The position numbers and the translations under genes are program-made. A stretch of 64,000 nt of DNA from CBDCTM01 sp965222005 (GTDB lineage: Bacteria; Bacteroidota; Bacteroidia; Chitinophagales; Saprospiraceae), in the NCBI GenBank assembly GCA_965222005.1, contig OZ244935.1, forward strand, positions 620,001 to 684,000. Reading direction: 5' to 3'. The notes under the pieces are model-generated. The model searched no databases and had not been told where the DNA came from. It saw only the letters and a program-made list of their open reading frames with translations. Below, in pieces: positions 26,584 to 34,358 of this stretch. How positions within the stretch are numbered: position 1 is the stretch's first letter; every line of letters begins with the position of its first letter.

Positions 26584-27270
26584 ATGAATGTAATTCAAAC
26601 AAGAGACCTGACGAGAGTTTACAATCCCGATTCTGTGCCTGTACATGCATTGGCAGGCGTAAGCCTGGACATCAAGCAGGGTGAATTTACGGCCATCGTC
26701 GGACCTTCCGGATCTGGCAAAACGACTTTGCTCAACATCATTGGTGGGCTCGACCAACCCAGCTCGGGTACGGTAGAGGTGGCGGGCAGGGATATTTCAA
26801 CACTGAGCGATAATGAGTTGATTAACTTCCGAAGAGATAATATCGGCTTTGTGTTTCAGGCTTACAATCTCATCCCCGTACTCACTGCAAAGGAAAATGT
26901 AGAGTTTGTGATGCTATTGCAAGGTAGAAGCAAGGCTGAACGGGAGGCCCGCACCAAAGCGCTGCTCGAATCGGTGGGCCTGGGCGATCGATTGAGCAAC
27001 CGACCCAATGAGCTGAGTGGTGGCCAACAACAGCGGGTTGCCGTAGCGCGGGCCCTTGCACCCAAACCGAGCTTCGTGTTGGCCGATGAGCCTACGGCCA
27101 ACCTGGATTCTGCCAGCACGGCGCAGTTGCTGGACATTATGGCGCAGCTCAATCGCGAGGAGCAGATTACCTTTGTGTTTTCTACACATGACCAGCGCGT
27201 GATCGACCGGGCGCGCAGGGTTGTGACCTTGGAGGATGGAAAGATAGTGAGTGATAGTTTGATGGAGTGA
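26584..27270 (+). CDS. ABC transporter ATP-binding protein, LolD/MacB type
   Basis: The 228-residue ATPase shows Walker A GPSGSGKT (40-47), a Q-loop VFQAYNLIPVLTAKENVEF, signature LSGGQQQRVAVARALA, Walker B FVLADEPTANLD and the H-loop FSTHDQRVI. The sequence after the Q-loop is typical of the LolD/MacB/FtsE subfamily that energises mechanotransmission permeases. It is encoded between its two permeases and the outer-membrane barrel gene (12 bp to the first in-frame start of the latter). The complex likely drives extraction of a lipid or lipoprotein from the inner membrane. Confidence 0.94.
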   Translation: MNVIQTRDLTRVYNPDSVPVHALAGVSLDIKQGEFTAIVGPSGSGKTTLLNIIGGLDQPSSGTVEVAGRDISTLSDNELINFRRDNIGFVFQAYNLIPVLTAKENVEFVMLLQGRSKAEREARTKALLESVGLGDRLSNRPNELSGGQQQRVAVARALAPKPSFVLADEPTANLDSASTAQLLDIMAQLNREEQITFVFSTHDQRVIDRARRVVTLEDGKIVSDSLME

Positions 27271-27303
27271 TTTGGTGAAGAGTTGTTAAATGTTGACTAT
27301 GAA

Positions 27304-28461
27304 ATGAGGACTATTTGGATAATAGCATGGGTAATGATATTGCTGCTCAAAAGCAATTTCGTACAGGCACAGGAACCACAAAACTGGAGCTTGGGCGGCT
27401 ATATCAAAGATTTACAAAGCCTCCTTATCATTGATGACCTTCCGAATACATTACAGGAAAACCTATTGCATAATCGATTGAATTTCAGATGGTTTCCTTC
27501 CAATACCGTCCACTTTCGGGCTGATCTGCGTTCGCGCATCTTTTGGGGAGACCTGGCCCGGCTGACGCCCAACTACCTCGATCAGATCAATGCAGGCAGC
27601 GATGATTTTTTCGACCTCTCGCTGGGCCATCAAACCGGCAGGGGCTTTGTACTGCACAGCACGCTAGATCGACTCTCCTTTACCTTTGCCCGGGATAAAT
27701 GGGAGCTGCATTTGGGTAGGCAGCGAATCAACTGGGGCATCAGCGGTGTGTGGAACCCCAACGATATTTTCAATGCTTTCTCCTTTACCGATTTTGATTA
27801 TGAGGAGCGGCCCGGTAGCGATGCCCTGCGCCTTCAGTATTTCACGGGCTTTGCGTCGAGTATTGAGCTGGCCGCCAAAGTTTTTGATACTTGGGAAGAG
27901 GCGGTATTGGGAATGCGGTGGCAGTTTAATAAATGGAATTACGACTTCCAGCTCATCGGCGGCCTGGTAAAAGAGGACATCAGCATTGGTGCGGGCTGGG
28001 CTGGCAACATTAAAAATTCAGGCTTCAAAGGAGAGGTGGCGTATTTTGTGAGCAGCGGAGCAGATAGCGTAGGCAATAGTTTTACGGGTACAATGGGCTG
28101 GGATTATTCCTTCAAGAAGGGAACCTATCTCAACCTGGGGTTCCTTTACAACAGCAATGGCCGTACCAATGGCAGTGCAGCGGAGTTGTTCAATTTTGAG
28201 CTATCTGCCAAAAATCTATATCCCTATCGCATCGCCCTGTTTGCACAAGCGGTGCATCCCTTCAGCCCCTTGCTCAACGGCAGCCTGGCGCTTATTTACA
28301 GCCCGCTGAGGGTTCACGCCCTTTTTGTCAATCCCGGCCTCACCTACTCCATTCAGCAAAACTGGGATATCGATCTGATCGGTCAGTTGGTGTTTGAGGC
28401 CAATGAGGGCTATAAAAGTCCGGTACGGGCCGGGTTTTTGAGGCTAAAGTTTAGTTTTTAA
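27304..28461 (+). CDS. Outer-membrane beta-barrel protein of the LolA-like/ABC operon
   Basis: The 385-residue product has a signal peptide (MRTIWIIAWVMILLLKSNFVQAQ) and strands ending in FLRLKFSF with a terminal phenylalanine, the C-terminal signature of barrel insertion. The segment LHLGRQRINWGISGVWNPNDIFNAFSFTDFDYEERPGSDALRL recalls DUF1302-like porins that accompany LolA-like proteins and transporters in other phyla. I infer that it is the outer-membrane part of this transport system or the surface receptor for its cargo. An in-frame TTG or ATG slightly upstream (27283) is possible, but 27304 gives the clean signal peptide. The stop is 16 bp from the convergent DUF4249 gene. Confidence 0.82.
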   Translation: MRTIWIIAWVMILLLKSNFVQAQEPQNWSLGGYIKDLQSLLIIDDLPNTLQENLLHNRLNFRWFPSNTVHFRADLRSRIFWGDLARLTPNYLDQINAGSDDFFDLSLGHQTGRGFVLHSTLDRLSFTFARDKWELHLGRQRINWGISGVWNPNDIFNAFSFTDFDYEERPGSDALRLQYFTGFASSIELAAKVFDTWEEAVLGMRWQFNKWNYDFQLIGGLVKEDISIGAGWAGNIKNSGFKGEVAYFVSSGADSVGNSFTGTMGWDYSFKKGTYLNLGFLYNSNGRTNGSAAELFNFELSAKNLYPYRIALFAQAVHPFSPLLNGSLALIYSPLRVHALFVNPGLTYSIQQNWDIDLIGQLVFEANEGYKSPVRAGFLRLKFSF

Positions 28462-28477
28462 TCGAAACCCATTCCGC

Positions 28478-29383
28478 TCAAGGGTTATCCTGCGGATAAA
28501 TAAACAGCACAGGGTCAGATCTGACGGCAGAGCCAAAAACGCCCAGCGTGCCTTCAATGGTGGAATGAATAAAGGTAGGCTCGACGAAAGGATTTAAAAT
28601 AGACTGAAGCTGATCGTCAAGGTCTTTAAAAAATGCAGCCGACTTTTTATCCAACGATTGCAGGTAAATGGTGGCAGTATCGCCTTTGAGATATTCGTAA
28701 GATACTTCGACATTGAATTCCATATCTTCACCATCGACGGCCTGATCGCTGAAAATTGTCCTGCCCAGATCAGTAGTAAGAAACAGCTCTCCGGCTCCGG
28801 TACAACTGCTCACAATGCCATCCAGCGCATGTGCGTGGAGCCTTGTGTTGTCCATCCAACGATCCATCTGGAAGCGGTAAAAATTGCCAGTTCCGGCAGC
28901 ATCTTTAAAGCGGATGATCACACCATCGTGTCCACCATATACATCAAAAAACTCCGGGGTGTATTCCACATCCGTCAGATTGACTTTCGGTTGGTCTATT
29001 GTGGTGCTCGCTGTATAATTATTGCCTTCGTAGCTAACTGTCAGATGATAGGTCTTGCCATGCGCTATGGTATGGGTGCCTCCAAAAAAGGGCAGCCAGC
29101 GGCATCTGAATTTCTCAAAGGTAGAATCGGGCTGTAGTTGCTCTGTCCAATCATCCGTGCTAACCAAAACGACTGCTTTGCGGGCAAACACTTCCTGTGG
29201 CAGTACTTTTTCATTAAAAAAGGAAACGCTGCTGCTCACATAAATTTTAGGCGTTTCGTCGGGATGCAGGATACCTTCGATGACCAATTGCGGCTGGTGA
29301 TTGAGTGAGCCTTCAAAGGAAACATCCTTTTGGCAGGAAAAAAATGTGAATGCAATGAGGCAGATAAAGGCAGCTCGTTTCAT
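28478..29383 (-). CDS. DUF4249 family lipoprotein
   Basis: The 301-residue protein starts MKRAAFICLIAFTFFSCQKD with a lipobox cysteine at 17. The body follows the DUF4249 pattern: LVIEGILHPDETPKIYVSSSVSFF, YHLTVSYEGNNYTASTTI, a central EDMEFNVEVSYEYLKGDTATIYLQSLDKKSAAFFKDLDDQL and a C-terminal segment on the theme 'P.fiyS.ieGtLGvFGs', here ending with SDPVLFIYPQDNP. DUF4249 lipoproteins are habitually encoded directly after a TonB-dependent receptor, as here (3-bp gap), and are thought to act with it at the cell surface. Ligand unknown. Confidence 0.9.
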   Translation of the reverse strand: MKRAAFICLIAFTFFSCQKDVSFEGSLNHQPQLVIEGILHPDETPKIYVSSSVSFFNEKVLPQEVFARKAVVLVSTDDWTEQLQPDSTFEKFRCRWLPFFGGTHTIAHGKTYHLTVSYEGNNYTASTTIDQPKVNLTDVEYTPEFFDVYGGHDGVIIRFKDAAGTGNFYRFQMDRWMDNTRLHAHALDGIVSSCTGAGELFLTTDLGRTIFSDQAVDGEDMEFNVEVSYEYLKGDTATIYLQSLDKKSAAFFKDLDDQLQSILNPFVEPTFIHSTIEGTLGVFGSAVRSDPVLFIYPQDNP

Positions 29384-29386
29384 GAC

Positions 29387-31684
29387 TTAAAATTTGAAGT
29401 TAAACGATACGGATGGAAGAATCGGCAAGAGAGAAACCTGCGTGGCTCGTGGTTTTTCAGTGATGGGATTGATGTCGAAATACACAAAGTACGGATTTTG
29501 CCGACTGTACACATTGTAGATGCTAAAGACCAATTGGCTGTCGTATTTTTTGCCAAACAGCTTCCTTTGCTTTTTGTAAATGGCAGAGATATTAAGCCGG
29601 TGAAAAGGATTTAGCCGGGTGTTGTTCCTTTCTTCGTAAATATAATAGTTGCCTTCGAAAAGAGTACCTCCGTTGATGATGGGACTTCGGCCAACGGGTA
29701 CGGTGTAAGCATTGCCGGTGGAAAAGACAAAGGTGCCGGAGAGGGTCCACTTATCGCTCAATTGACAACTGGCTACCAGCGCAAGATTGTGTCTGCGGTC
29801 GTACCGAAAAGGAAACTTTTTGCCAAAGTTCAAATCGGCAAATTTCTGATAACTCCAGGAGAGGGTGTAAGAAGCCCAGCCTGTAAAACGCCCAGCCTGT
29901 TTCTGCACAAAAAACTCTGCTCCGTAACTCCAGCCTTTTCCATAAACGAGCAAATCGTCCACATCCAAAGAACGGATAAACTGATTGCCCTCTCTAAAAA
30001 GAATTTGGTCGTCCATTGTTTTATAATATACTTCCACACTACTTTCGAGGCGGTTGTTTTTGAAGTTTTTAAACAAGCCCAGCGAATATTGCTGCGAAGC
30101 CTGCGGCCGGGTTTGTTTAGTGGAAGGTATCCAGATATCGGTAGGGATGGCGGCAGCGGAGCTGGGGATGAGGTGTACAAACTGATTCATCATCGTATAA
30201 GCCGCCTTTATTGAAGTGCTTTGGTTGATCCCGTAGCGAAGGGCGAGGCGCGGCTCCACCCGGCAGTAGCGGGCCTCATCGGCATAAAAGCAGGGAATGC
30301 GCAGACCGATGCTTGTGGAAAATCGGTCGGAGATTTTGATGTCATCATTGATATACACGGCCAGCTCATCAAACTTTTTGACGGGGATCGAATCGCGGGC
30401 TATTCCCGGATTTTGTAGCGTAGTTGAAAACGCCTGAGAGTCGCCACTGGATTTAAAGGTGTGGTCGGTGAAGTGAGCACCAAAAAGGATATTCTGCCTC
30501 GGGCCGGGAAAGTACTGCAATTCGATTTTGGCATTCAAATCCCGGATGCCTGACAGCACTTCGGAAAAAGCATTGTTTTGTAGGGCCGACACGTCCTGGT
30601 CGAAGCTATTGTAGATCAGCGAAGTATTGGCAAATAAGCGCGGTCCAAAAATATGGTTCCACCGGAAAGTAGCTGCCTTATTGTCGATCAACAAATTGTA
30701 CTCGATACCATCCTGGGAATAAAAGGCGTCATCTTTGGATAAAAATCCGCTCAGATAAATTCGATCATTCTCCCCTAATGCATGGTTGACCTTCGCATTG
30801 AGGTCGTAAAAAATATAATTGGTTTTTATTTTTTTGGGCAAGAAGGGTTTTATCAAAAAGTCGAAATAGGTTCTTCTTGCCGACACGATGAATGAAGATG
30901 TGTCTTTTTTGATAGGCCCTTCCAGGCTCAGTTTGGATGCGATGAGCCCGATGGCCCCTTCGCCCGAAAATCTTTTTTTATTCCCCTCCCTCAGCTTGAT
31001 ATCCAAAATAGATGACAGCCTGCCGCCATACTGAGCGGGAAATCCTCCCTTTATCAAGCTCACATTATTGATGGCGCTGGCATTGAAGGTACTCACCAGG
31101 CCCACCAAATGGTTGGGGTTGTAAATAGTTGCCTCGTCCAGCTGTACCAGGTTTTGGTCCACATTTCCACCACGAACAAAATAGCCCGTAGTCCCTTCAT
31201 TGCCGGCCTGTACACCCGGCAGGAGCTGGATTAGCTTGAGTACATCCGGCTCGCCCAAAATGACCGGCAACTCGCTAATTTTTGAAATAGGGATATCCAC
31301 AACCCCCATCATCGTACGCTTTAGGTTGATGTCGCCTTCCTCTGCCGATACGATCACCTCACTGAGCGTATGTGAATGTGGCTCAAGTTCAACATTAAGT
31401 TTCACATTGGATTGGAGGTACACTTTTTTTATCTGCTCCTGATAGCCGAGATAGGAAAAAACAATGCCTATACTGTCTTGAGCAGGAATAGTCAGGGAAT
31501 AAAATCCGTAATTATTTGTGGTAGTCCCTTGCCCGAAAGAAGTGAGCATTACATTGGCACCGATTAAAAACTCGCCCGTTTGAGCGTTTGTGATCGTTCC
31601 GTTGATCGTGCAAAGGCTTTGCGGGATACATAGAGCCGGCCACAATGTACATAGCAGCACCAGCCATTTTTTTGAGGTCTTCAT
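29387..31684 (-). CDS. TonB-dependent receptor with carboxypeptidase-like N-terminal domain
   Basis: The 765-residue outer-membrane receptor has a signal peptide (1-24), a carboxypeptidase D regulatory-like domain (about 25-115: GTITNAQTGEFLIGANVML ... YGFYSLTIPAQDS ... GYQEQ) and a plug domain (about 130-235: LPGVQAGNEGTTGYFVRGGNVDQNLVQLDEATIYNP, GRLSSILDIKLREGN). A 22-strand-type barrel ends in LPSVSFNFKF. It imports a substrate with energy from TonB-ExbBD, which are not in the window. The pairing with DUF4249, without SusD, argues against a classical glycan (Sus) system. Substrate unknown. Confidence 0.94.
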   Translation of the reverse strand: MKTSKKWLVLLCTLWPALCIPQSLCTINGTITNAQTGEFLIGANVMLTSFGQGTTTNNYGFYSLTIPAQDSIGIVFSYLGYQEQIKKVYLQSNVKLNVELEPHSHTLSEVIVSAEEGDINLKRTMMGVVDIPISKISELPVILGEPDVLKLIQLLPGVQAGNEGTTGYFVRGGNVDQNLVQLDEATIYNPNHLVGLVSTFNASAINNVSLIKGGFPAQYGGRLSSILDIKLREGNKKRFSGEGAIGLIASKLSLEGPIKKDTSSFIVSARRTYFDFLIKPFLPKKIKTNYIFYDLNAKVNHALGENDRIYLSGFLSKDDAFYSQDGIEYNLLIDNKAATFRWNHIFGPRLFANTSLIYNSFDQDVSALQNNAFSEVLSGIRDLNAKIELQYFPGPRQNILFGAHFTDHTFKSSGDSQAFSTTLQNPGIARDSIPVKKFDELAVYINDDIKISDRFSTSIGLRIPCFYADEARYCRVEPRLALRYGINQSTSIKAAYTMMNQFVHLIPSSAAAIPTDIWIPSTKQTRPQASQQYSLGLFKNFKNNRLESSVEVYYKTMDDQILFREGNQFIRSLDVDDLLVYGKGWSYGAEFFVQKQAGRFTGWASYTLSWSYQKFADLNFGKKFPFRYDRRHNLALVASCQLSDKWTLSGTFVFSTGNAYTVPVGRSPIINGGTLFEGNYYIYEERNNTRLNPFHRLNISAIYKKQRKLFGKKYDSQLVFSIYNVYSRQNPYFVYFDINPITEKPRATQVSLLPILPSVSFNFKF

Positions 31685-31933
31685 TTTACTTTGTTTAAAG
31701 AGGTTGCCAAATACCTTGACTGTACGAAGGTGCTGATCATTTTGGTTGCTAGCTTCTTAATGCTTACTCGTAGCCCTACCTTAGCAATGATAAGAAATAC
31801 ACGCTTGCTGAATTTATTAAATTTTTAAAATCATCAATAAATTTACCATTGCGTATAAAAGGAAAAAGATCGAAGAGATTGGGCCATCGGGCAAGCCCAT
31901 CAGACCTGCTGAATACCTGAGTGACAGCTCCCT

Positions 31934-32656
31934 TTAGCTTACCTTCTTTGATTCGCCGATCCGTCGTTTCAGCTCTTCCAGCTCTCCCTCCGTCAGGTTG
32001 CGAAAAGTACCCACGTCCAAGCCTTTTAGTTTAATATGCATGATCCGTACCCGCTTCAGCGTCACCACCTGATAATCCAGGTATTCGCACATGCGCCTGA
32101 TTTGGCGGTTTAGCCCCTGCGTCAGAATAATGCGGAAGACGAATTTGCTTTTTTGCTCCAGGCTGCATCGTTTGGTCAGCTGTCCGAGTACCGGAATACC
32201 CGCACTCATTTTTTGGATAAATGAACGGCTGATTGGTCGGTTTACCTTGACGATGTATTCCTTCTCGTGCTGATTTTCCTCTCTAAGAACTTCATTTACA
32301 ATATCTCCATCATTGGTCAGTAAAATCAAGCCGCTGGAAGGCTTGTCGAGGCGGCCAATGGGAAATATACGCTGCGGATGATTGACATAATCAATAATGT
32401 TGTCAGGGTCTGAACGATCTGTTGTGCAGGTGATGCCCGGGGGTTTGTGTAGAGCAATATATACCGGCTTCGGTTTTGGGATTAGCGGCTTACCATCCAG
32501 CGTAACGGCATCAGTAGGCACCACCCGATTGCCCTTGCGGGCCACTACGCCATTGAGTTTTACCCGCCCGGCTTCAATCCAGATATCTGCCTCTCTGCGT
32601 GAGCAGAGCCCCGTTTGGCTAATGAATTTGTTTAGACTAATCGTTTTGTCTTCCAT
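31934..32656 (-). CDS. rluF: 23S rRNA pseudouridine synthase, RluF type
   Basis: The 240-residue enzyme begins with an S4 RNA-binding domain (SLNKFISQTGLCSRREADIWIEAGRVKLNG) followed by the RsuA/RluF catalytic domain: ALHKPPGITCTT, GRLDKPSSGLILLTND with the catalytic aspartate, KEYIVKVNRP and LTQGLNRQIRRMCEYLDYQVVTLKRVRI. The latter is typical of RluF, which converts U2604 (E. coli numbering) to pseudouridine; RluB/RluE cannot be fully excluded. The start is ATG 32656 (MEDKTISLNK); the upstream ATG at 32686 adds ten residues outside the domain. It is last in a four-gene operon with the hydrolase and acyltransferases. Confidence 0.88.
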   Translation of the reverse strand: MEDKTISLNKFISQTGLCSRREADIWIEAGRVKLNGVVARKGNRVVPTDAVTLDGKPLIPKPKPVYIALHKPPGITCTTDRSDPDNIIDYVNHPQRIFPIGRLDKPSSGLILLTNDGDIVNEVLREENQHEKEYIVKVNRPISRSFIQKMSAGIPVLGQLTKRCSLEQKSKFVFRIILTQGLNRQIRRMCEYLDYQVVTLKRVRIMHIKLKGLDVGTFRNLTEGELEELKRRIGESKKVS

Positions 32657-32692
32657 CAATGGAAAGATACGGAGATTCTCCAACAATCGTAT

Positions 32693-33550
32693 TCAAAGCA
32701 TCTTCCTGATCGCCTTTTTGATGATTGGCTGACGGCTCCAAAGTATAAAGTGATTGCCACCTTCAATGATTTGCACCTCTACCGATTCGCTGTTGACCAA
32801 GACGCGTTTTGCAAAATCAGCATTGCCCTTTGGCACCAACTTATCTGCCTCACCCTGGATCACGATGACCGGCTGCCGTACATTTGGCCAGTCGGAAAGC
32901 ATATTTTTCAGATCACTTTTGAGAGGAATGATCTCCTGATTGCACACCCGCAATGCTGGCGGAAGCAACCAGCGAAGCCCCCAAACATTCAACACCTTTC
33001 GCCACCAGGTGCCCGGCTCCAAATCCGGATCGATGGAAGGAGCGATCATGATGAGGCCATCCACCAACTCGGGGTAGTCCATAGCCAGTCGGGCGATGAG
33101 CGGCCCACCGTAAGAATGGCCAACAAGGATGAGTCGTTGGCGCGCAAATTTTTGGAGCAAAGGTTCCAGCAAGCTCGCCTGCCGTGCAACGGAAGCCAGG
33201 CTGAGCCCAAAATCAGAATAGCCGAAGCCTGGCCGGTCGGCTGCTATCAGCACTGCCTGGCTGCTCAGCGCGGTATCGGCCAGATAGTCGAGGTAGGCAT
33301 CGAGCGCGCCGGGCGAACCGTGGAGCATCAGCAAAACGGGTTGCAGGCTGTCATTGCCAAGCTGGGCATAGTGTATAGTTCGCCCTTCTTTTTGGTAGGT
33401 ATGGAAGTGGAGGGAAGCTTGCTGGTGAGCTAGTTTGCCGTGCAGGCTTTCTTCAGATTTGCGGAAGGTAAAGATATTGGATTGCAAACCGATTAGTACC
33501 GCGATGCACCCAATGAATAGCCACATTTTTTTAGAAAGAGCAATTTTCAA
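32693..33550 (-). CDS. Alpha/beta hydrolase, membrane-anchored
   Basis: The 285-residue protein has an N-terminal hydrophobic anchor (MWLFIGCIAVLIGLQSNIF) and an alpha/beta-hydrolase fold. It shows the oxyanion motif LMLHGSPG, nucleophile elbow LVGHSYGGP (S146), acid in VIQGEADKLVP and catalytic His in IEGGNHFILW. This is a complete Ser-Asp-His triad. It should face the periplasm. Substrate (ester, peptide or haloalkane-like) is not predictable. It lies 37 bp downstream of the acyltransferase gene and 36 bp before rluF, so a role in lipid turnover is possible but only inferred. Confidence 0.88.
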   Translation of the reverse strand: MKIALSKKMWLFIGCIAVLIGLQSNIFTFRKSEESLHGKLAHQQASLHFHTYQKEGRTIHYAQLGNDSLQPVLLMLHGSPGALDAYLDYLADTALSSQAVLIAADRPGFGYSDFGLSLASVARQASLLEPLLQKFARQRLILVGHSYGGPLIARLAMDYPELVDGLIMIAPSIDPDLEPGTWWRKVLNVWGLRWLLPPALRVCNQEIIPLKSDLKNMLSDWPNVRQPVIVIQGEADKLVPKGNADFAKRVLVNSESVEVQIIEGGNHFILWSRQPIIKKAIRKML

Positions 33551-33587
33551 ACGGCAGTCAGTATTAGTTATGTACTCATTTTTTAAC

Positions 33588-34358
33588 TCACTTGATTGCT
33601 TCTTCCTCCCAATCCTTTCGGAAAACTAACAGCTGTCCGTCGATCCAGTTCTTGCAGCTTGTCAACAAAATTTCGGCATGCTCTGACCGAAGGGCCTTGC
33701 CATAACTGATCTTCACAGAGGTGCGCCATTTCCCAAAAGTTTGAAAAAAGTGAGGGATGAAGGTATCATTTCCTATCCAGGCATCTTTCATATACTGATA
33801 ATCTATTGCTATCGGAACTACCGCTATTTGCTGCTCGGCAGCCATAGCAAAGCCGGCAGGTTTAAAATCAATAGTTACGGGTTCGGTATGGGTAGTACCC
33901 TCTGCAAAGTTGATAATAGCGTAGCCCTTTTTGATGGTATCGGCCATATCGAGTAGTGTTTGCCTGCGACTTTTTTTGCTGGAGCGATCTACAAAATGTG
34001 CACCGGTAAGCTGTACCAAAAACCCAATCAGGGGCCAGTTTCTCACTTCTGACTTACCAACCGGCAATGCCAGCAGATCGTGCAAAATGATAGCGGGGTC
34101 GAGGTAGGAACGATGATTGCTCACCAGCAGGCCGGGGCCTTCAGGCAGTTCCCCGCTCTGCTCTATTTGCACACCCAGCATATGCAAGATGTCTTGCACG
34201 CATTGGCGGCGCAGCCGTAGCGCTATAGCCAGGCTGTACCCTTCCCAGAGGCTAAAGGCGAACAGCTTGCACAAGTAGTACACCACGATCAGCATGAAAA
34301 TCAGAAAGCGAAGGAGAGCCAGGAGGAAGGAGAAAATATTCATAATCTGAGCAGTCAC
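33588..34358 (-). CDS. PlsC-type lysophospholipid acyltransferase
   Basis: The 256-residue protein has an N-terminal membrane segment (about 8-30) and a 1-acyl-glycerol-3-phosphate acyltransferase-like domain: SNHRSYLDP with HX4D (H82, D87), the GVQIEQSGELPEGPGLLV strand, VDRSSKK and INFAEGTTHTEP (EGT motif). It transfers acyl groups to hydroxyls of lipid precursors. The ATG overlaps the stop of the upstream OlsF-like gene by 4 bp (ATGA), so the two are translationally coupled. In Bacteroidota such pairs (GlsB/GlsA) make glycine or ornithine lipids, hence a likely O-acylation step; a general phospholipid role remains possible. Confidence 0.88.
   Translation of the reverse strand: MTAQIMNIFSFLLALLRFLIFMLIVVYYLCKLFAFSLWEGYSLAIALRLRRQCVQDILHMLGVQIEQSGELPEGPGLLVSNHRSYLDPAIILHDLLALPVGKSEVRNWPLIGFLVQLTGAHFVDRSSKKSRRQTLLDMADTIKKGYAIINFAEGTTHTEPVTIDFKPAGFAMAAEQQIAVVPIAIDYQYMKDAWIGNDTFIPHFFQTFGKWRTSVKISYGKALRSEHAEILLTSCKNWIDGQLLVFRKDWEEEAIK

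Noticed and set aside
32750..33433. 227-codon frame opposite the alpha/beta hydrolase
   Set aside because: Antisense shadow of a gene with a full catalytic triad.
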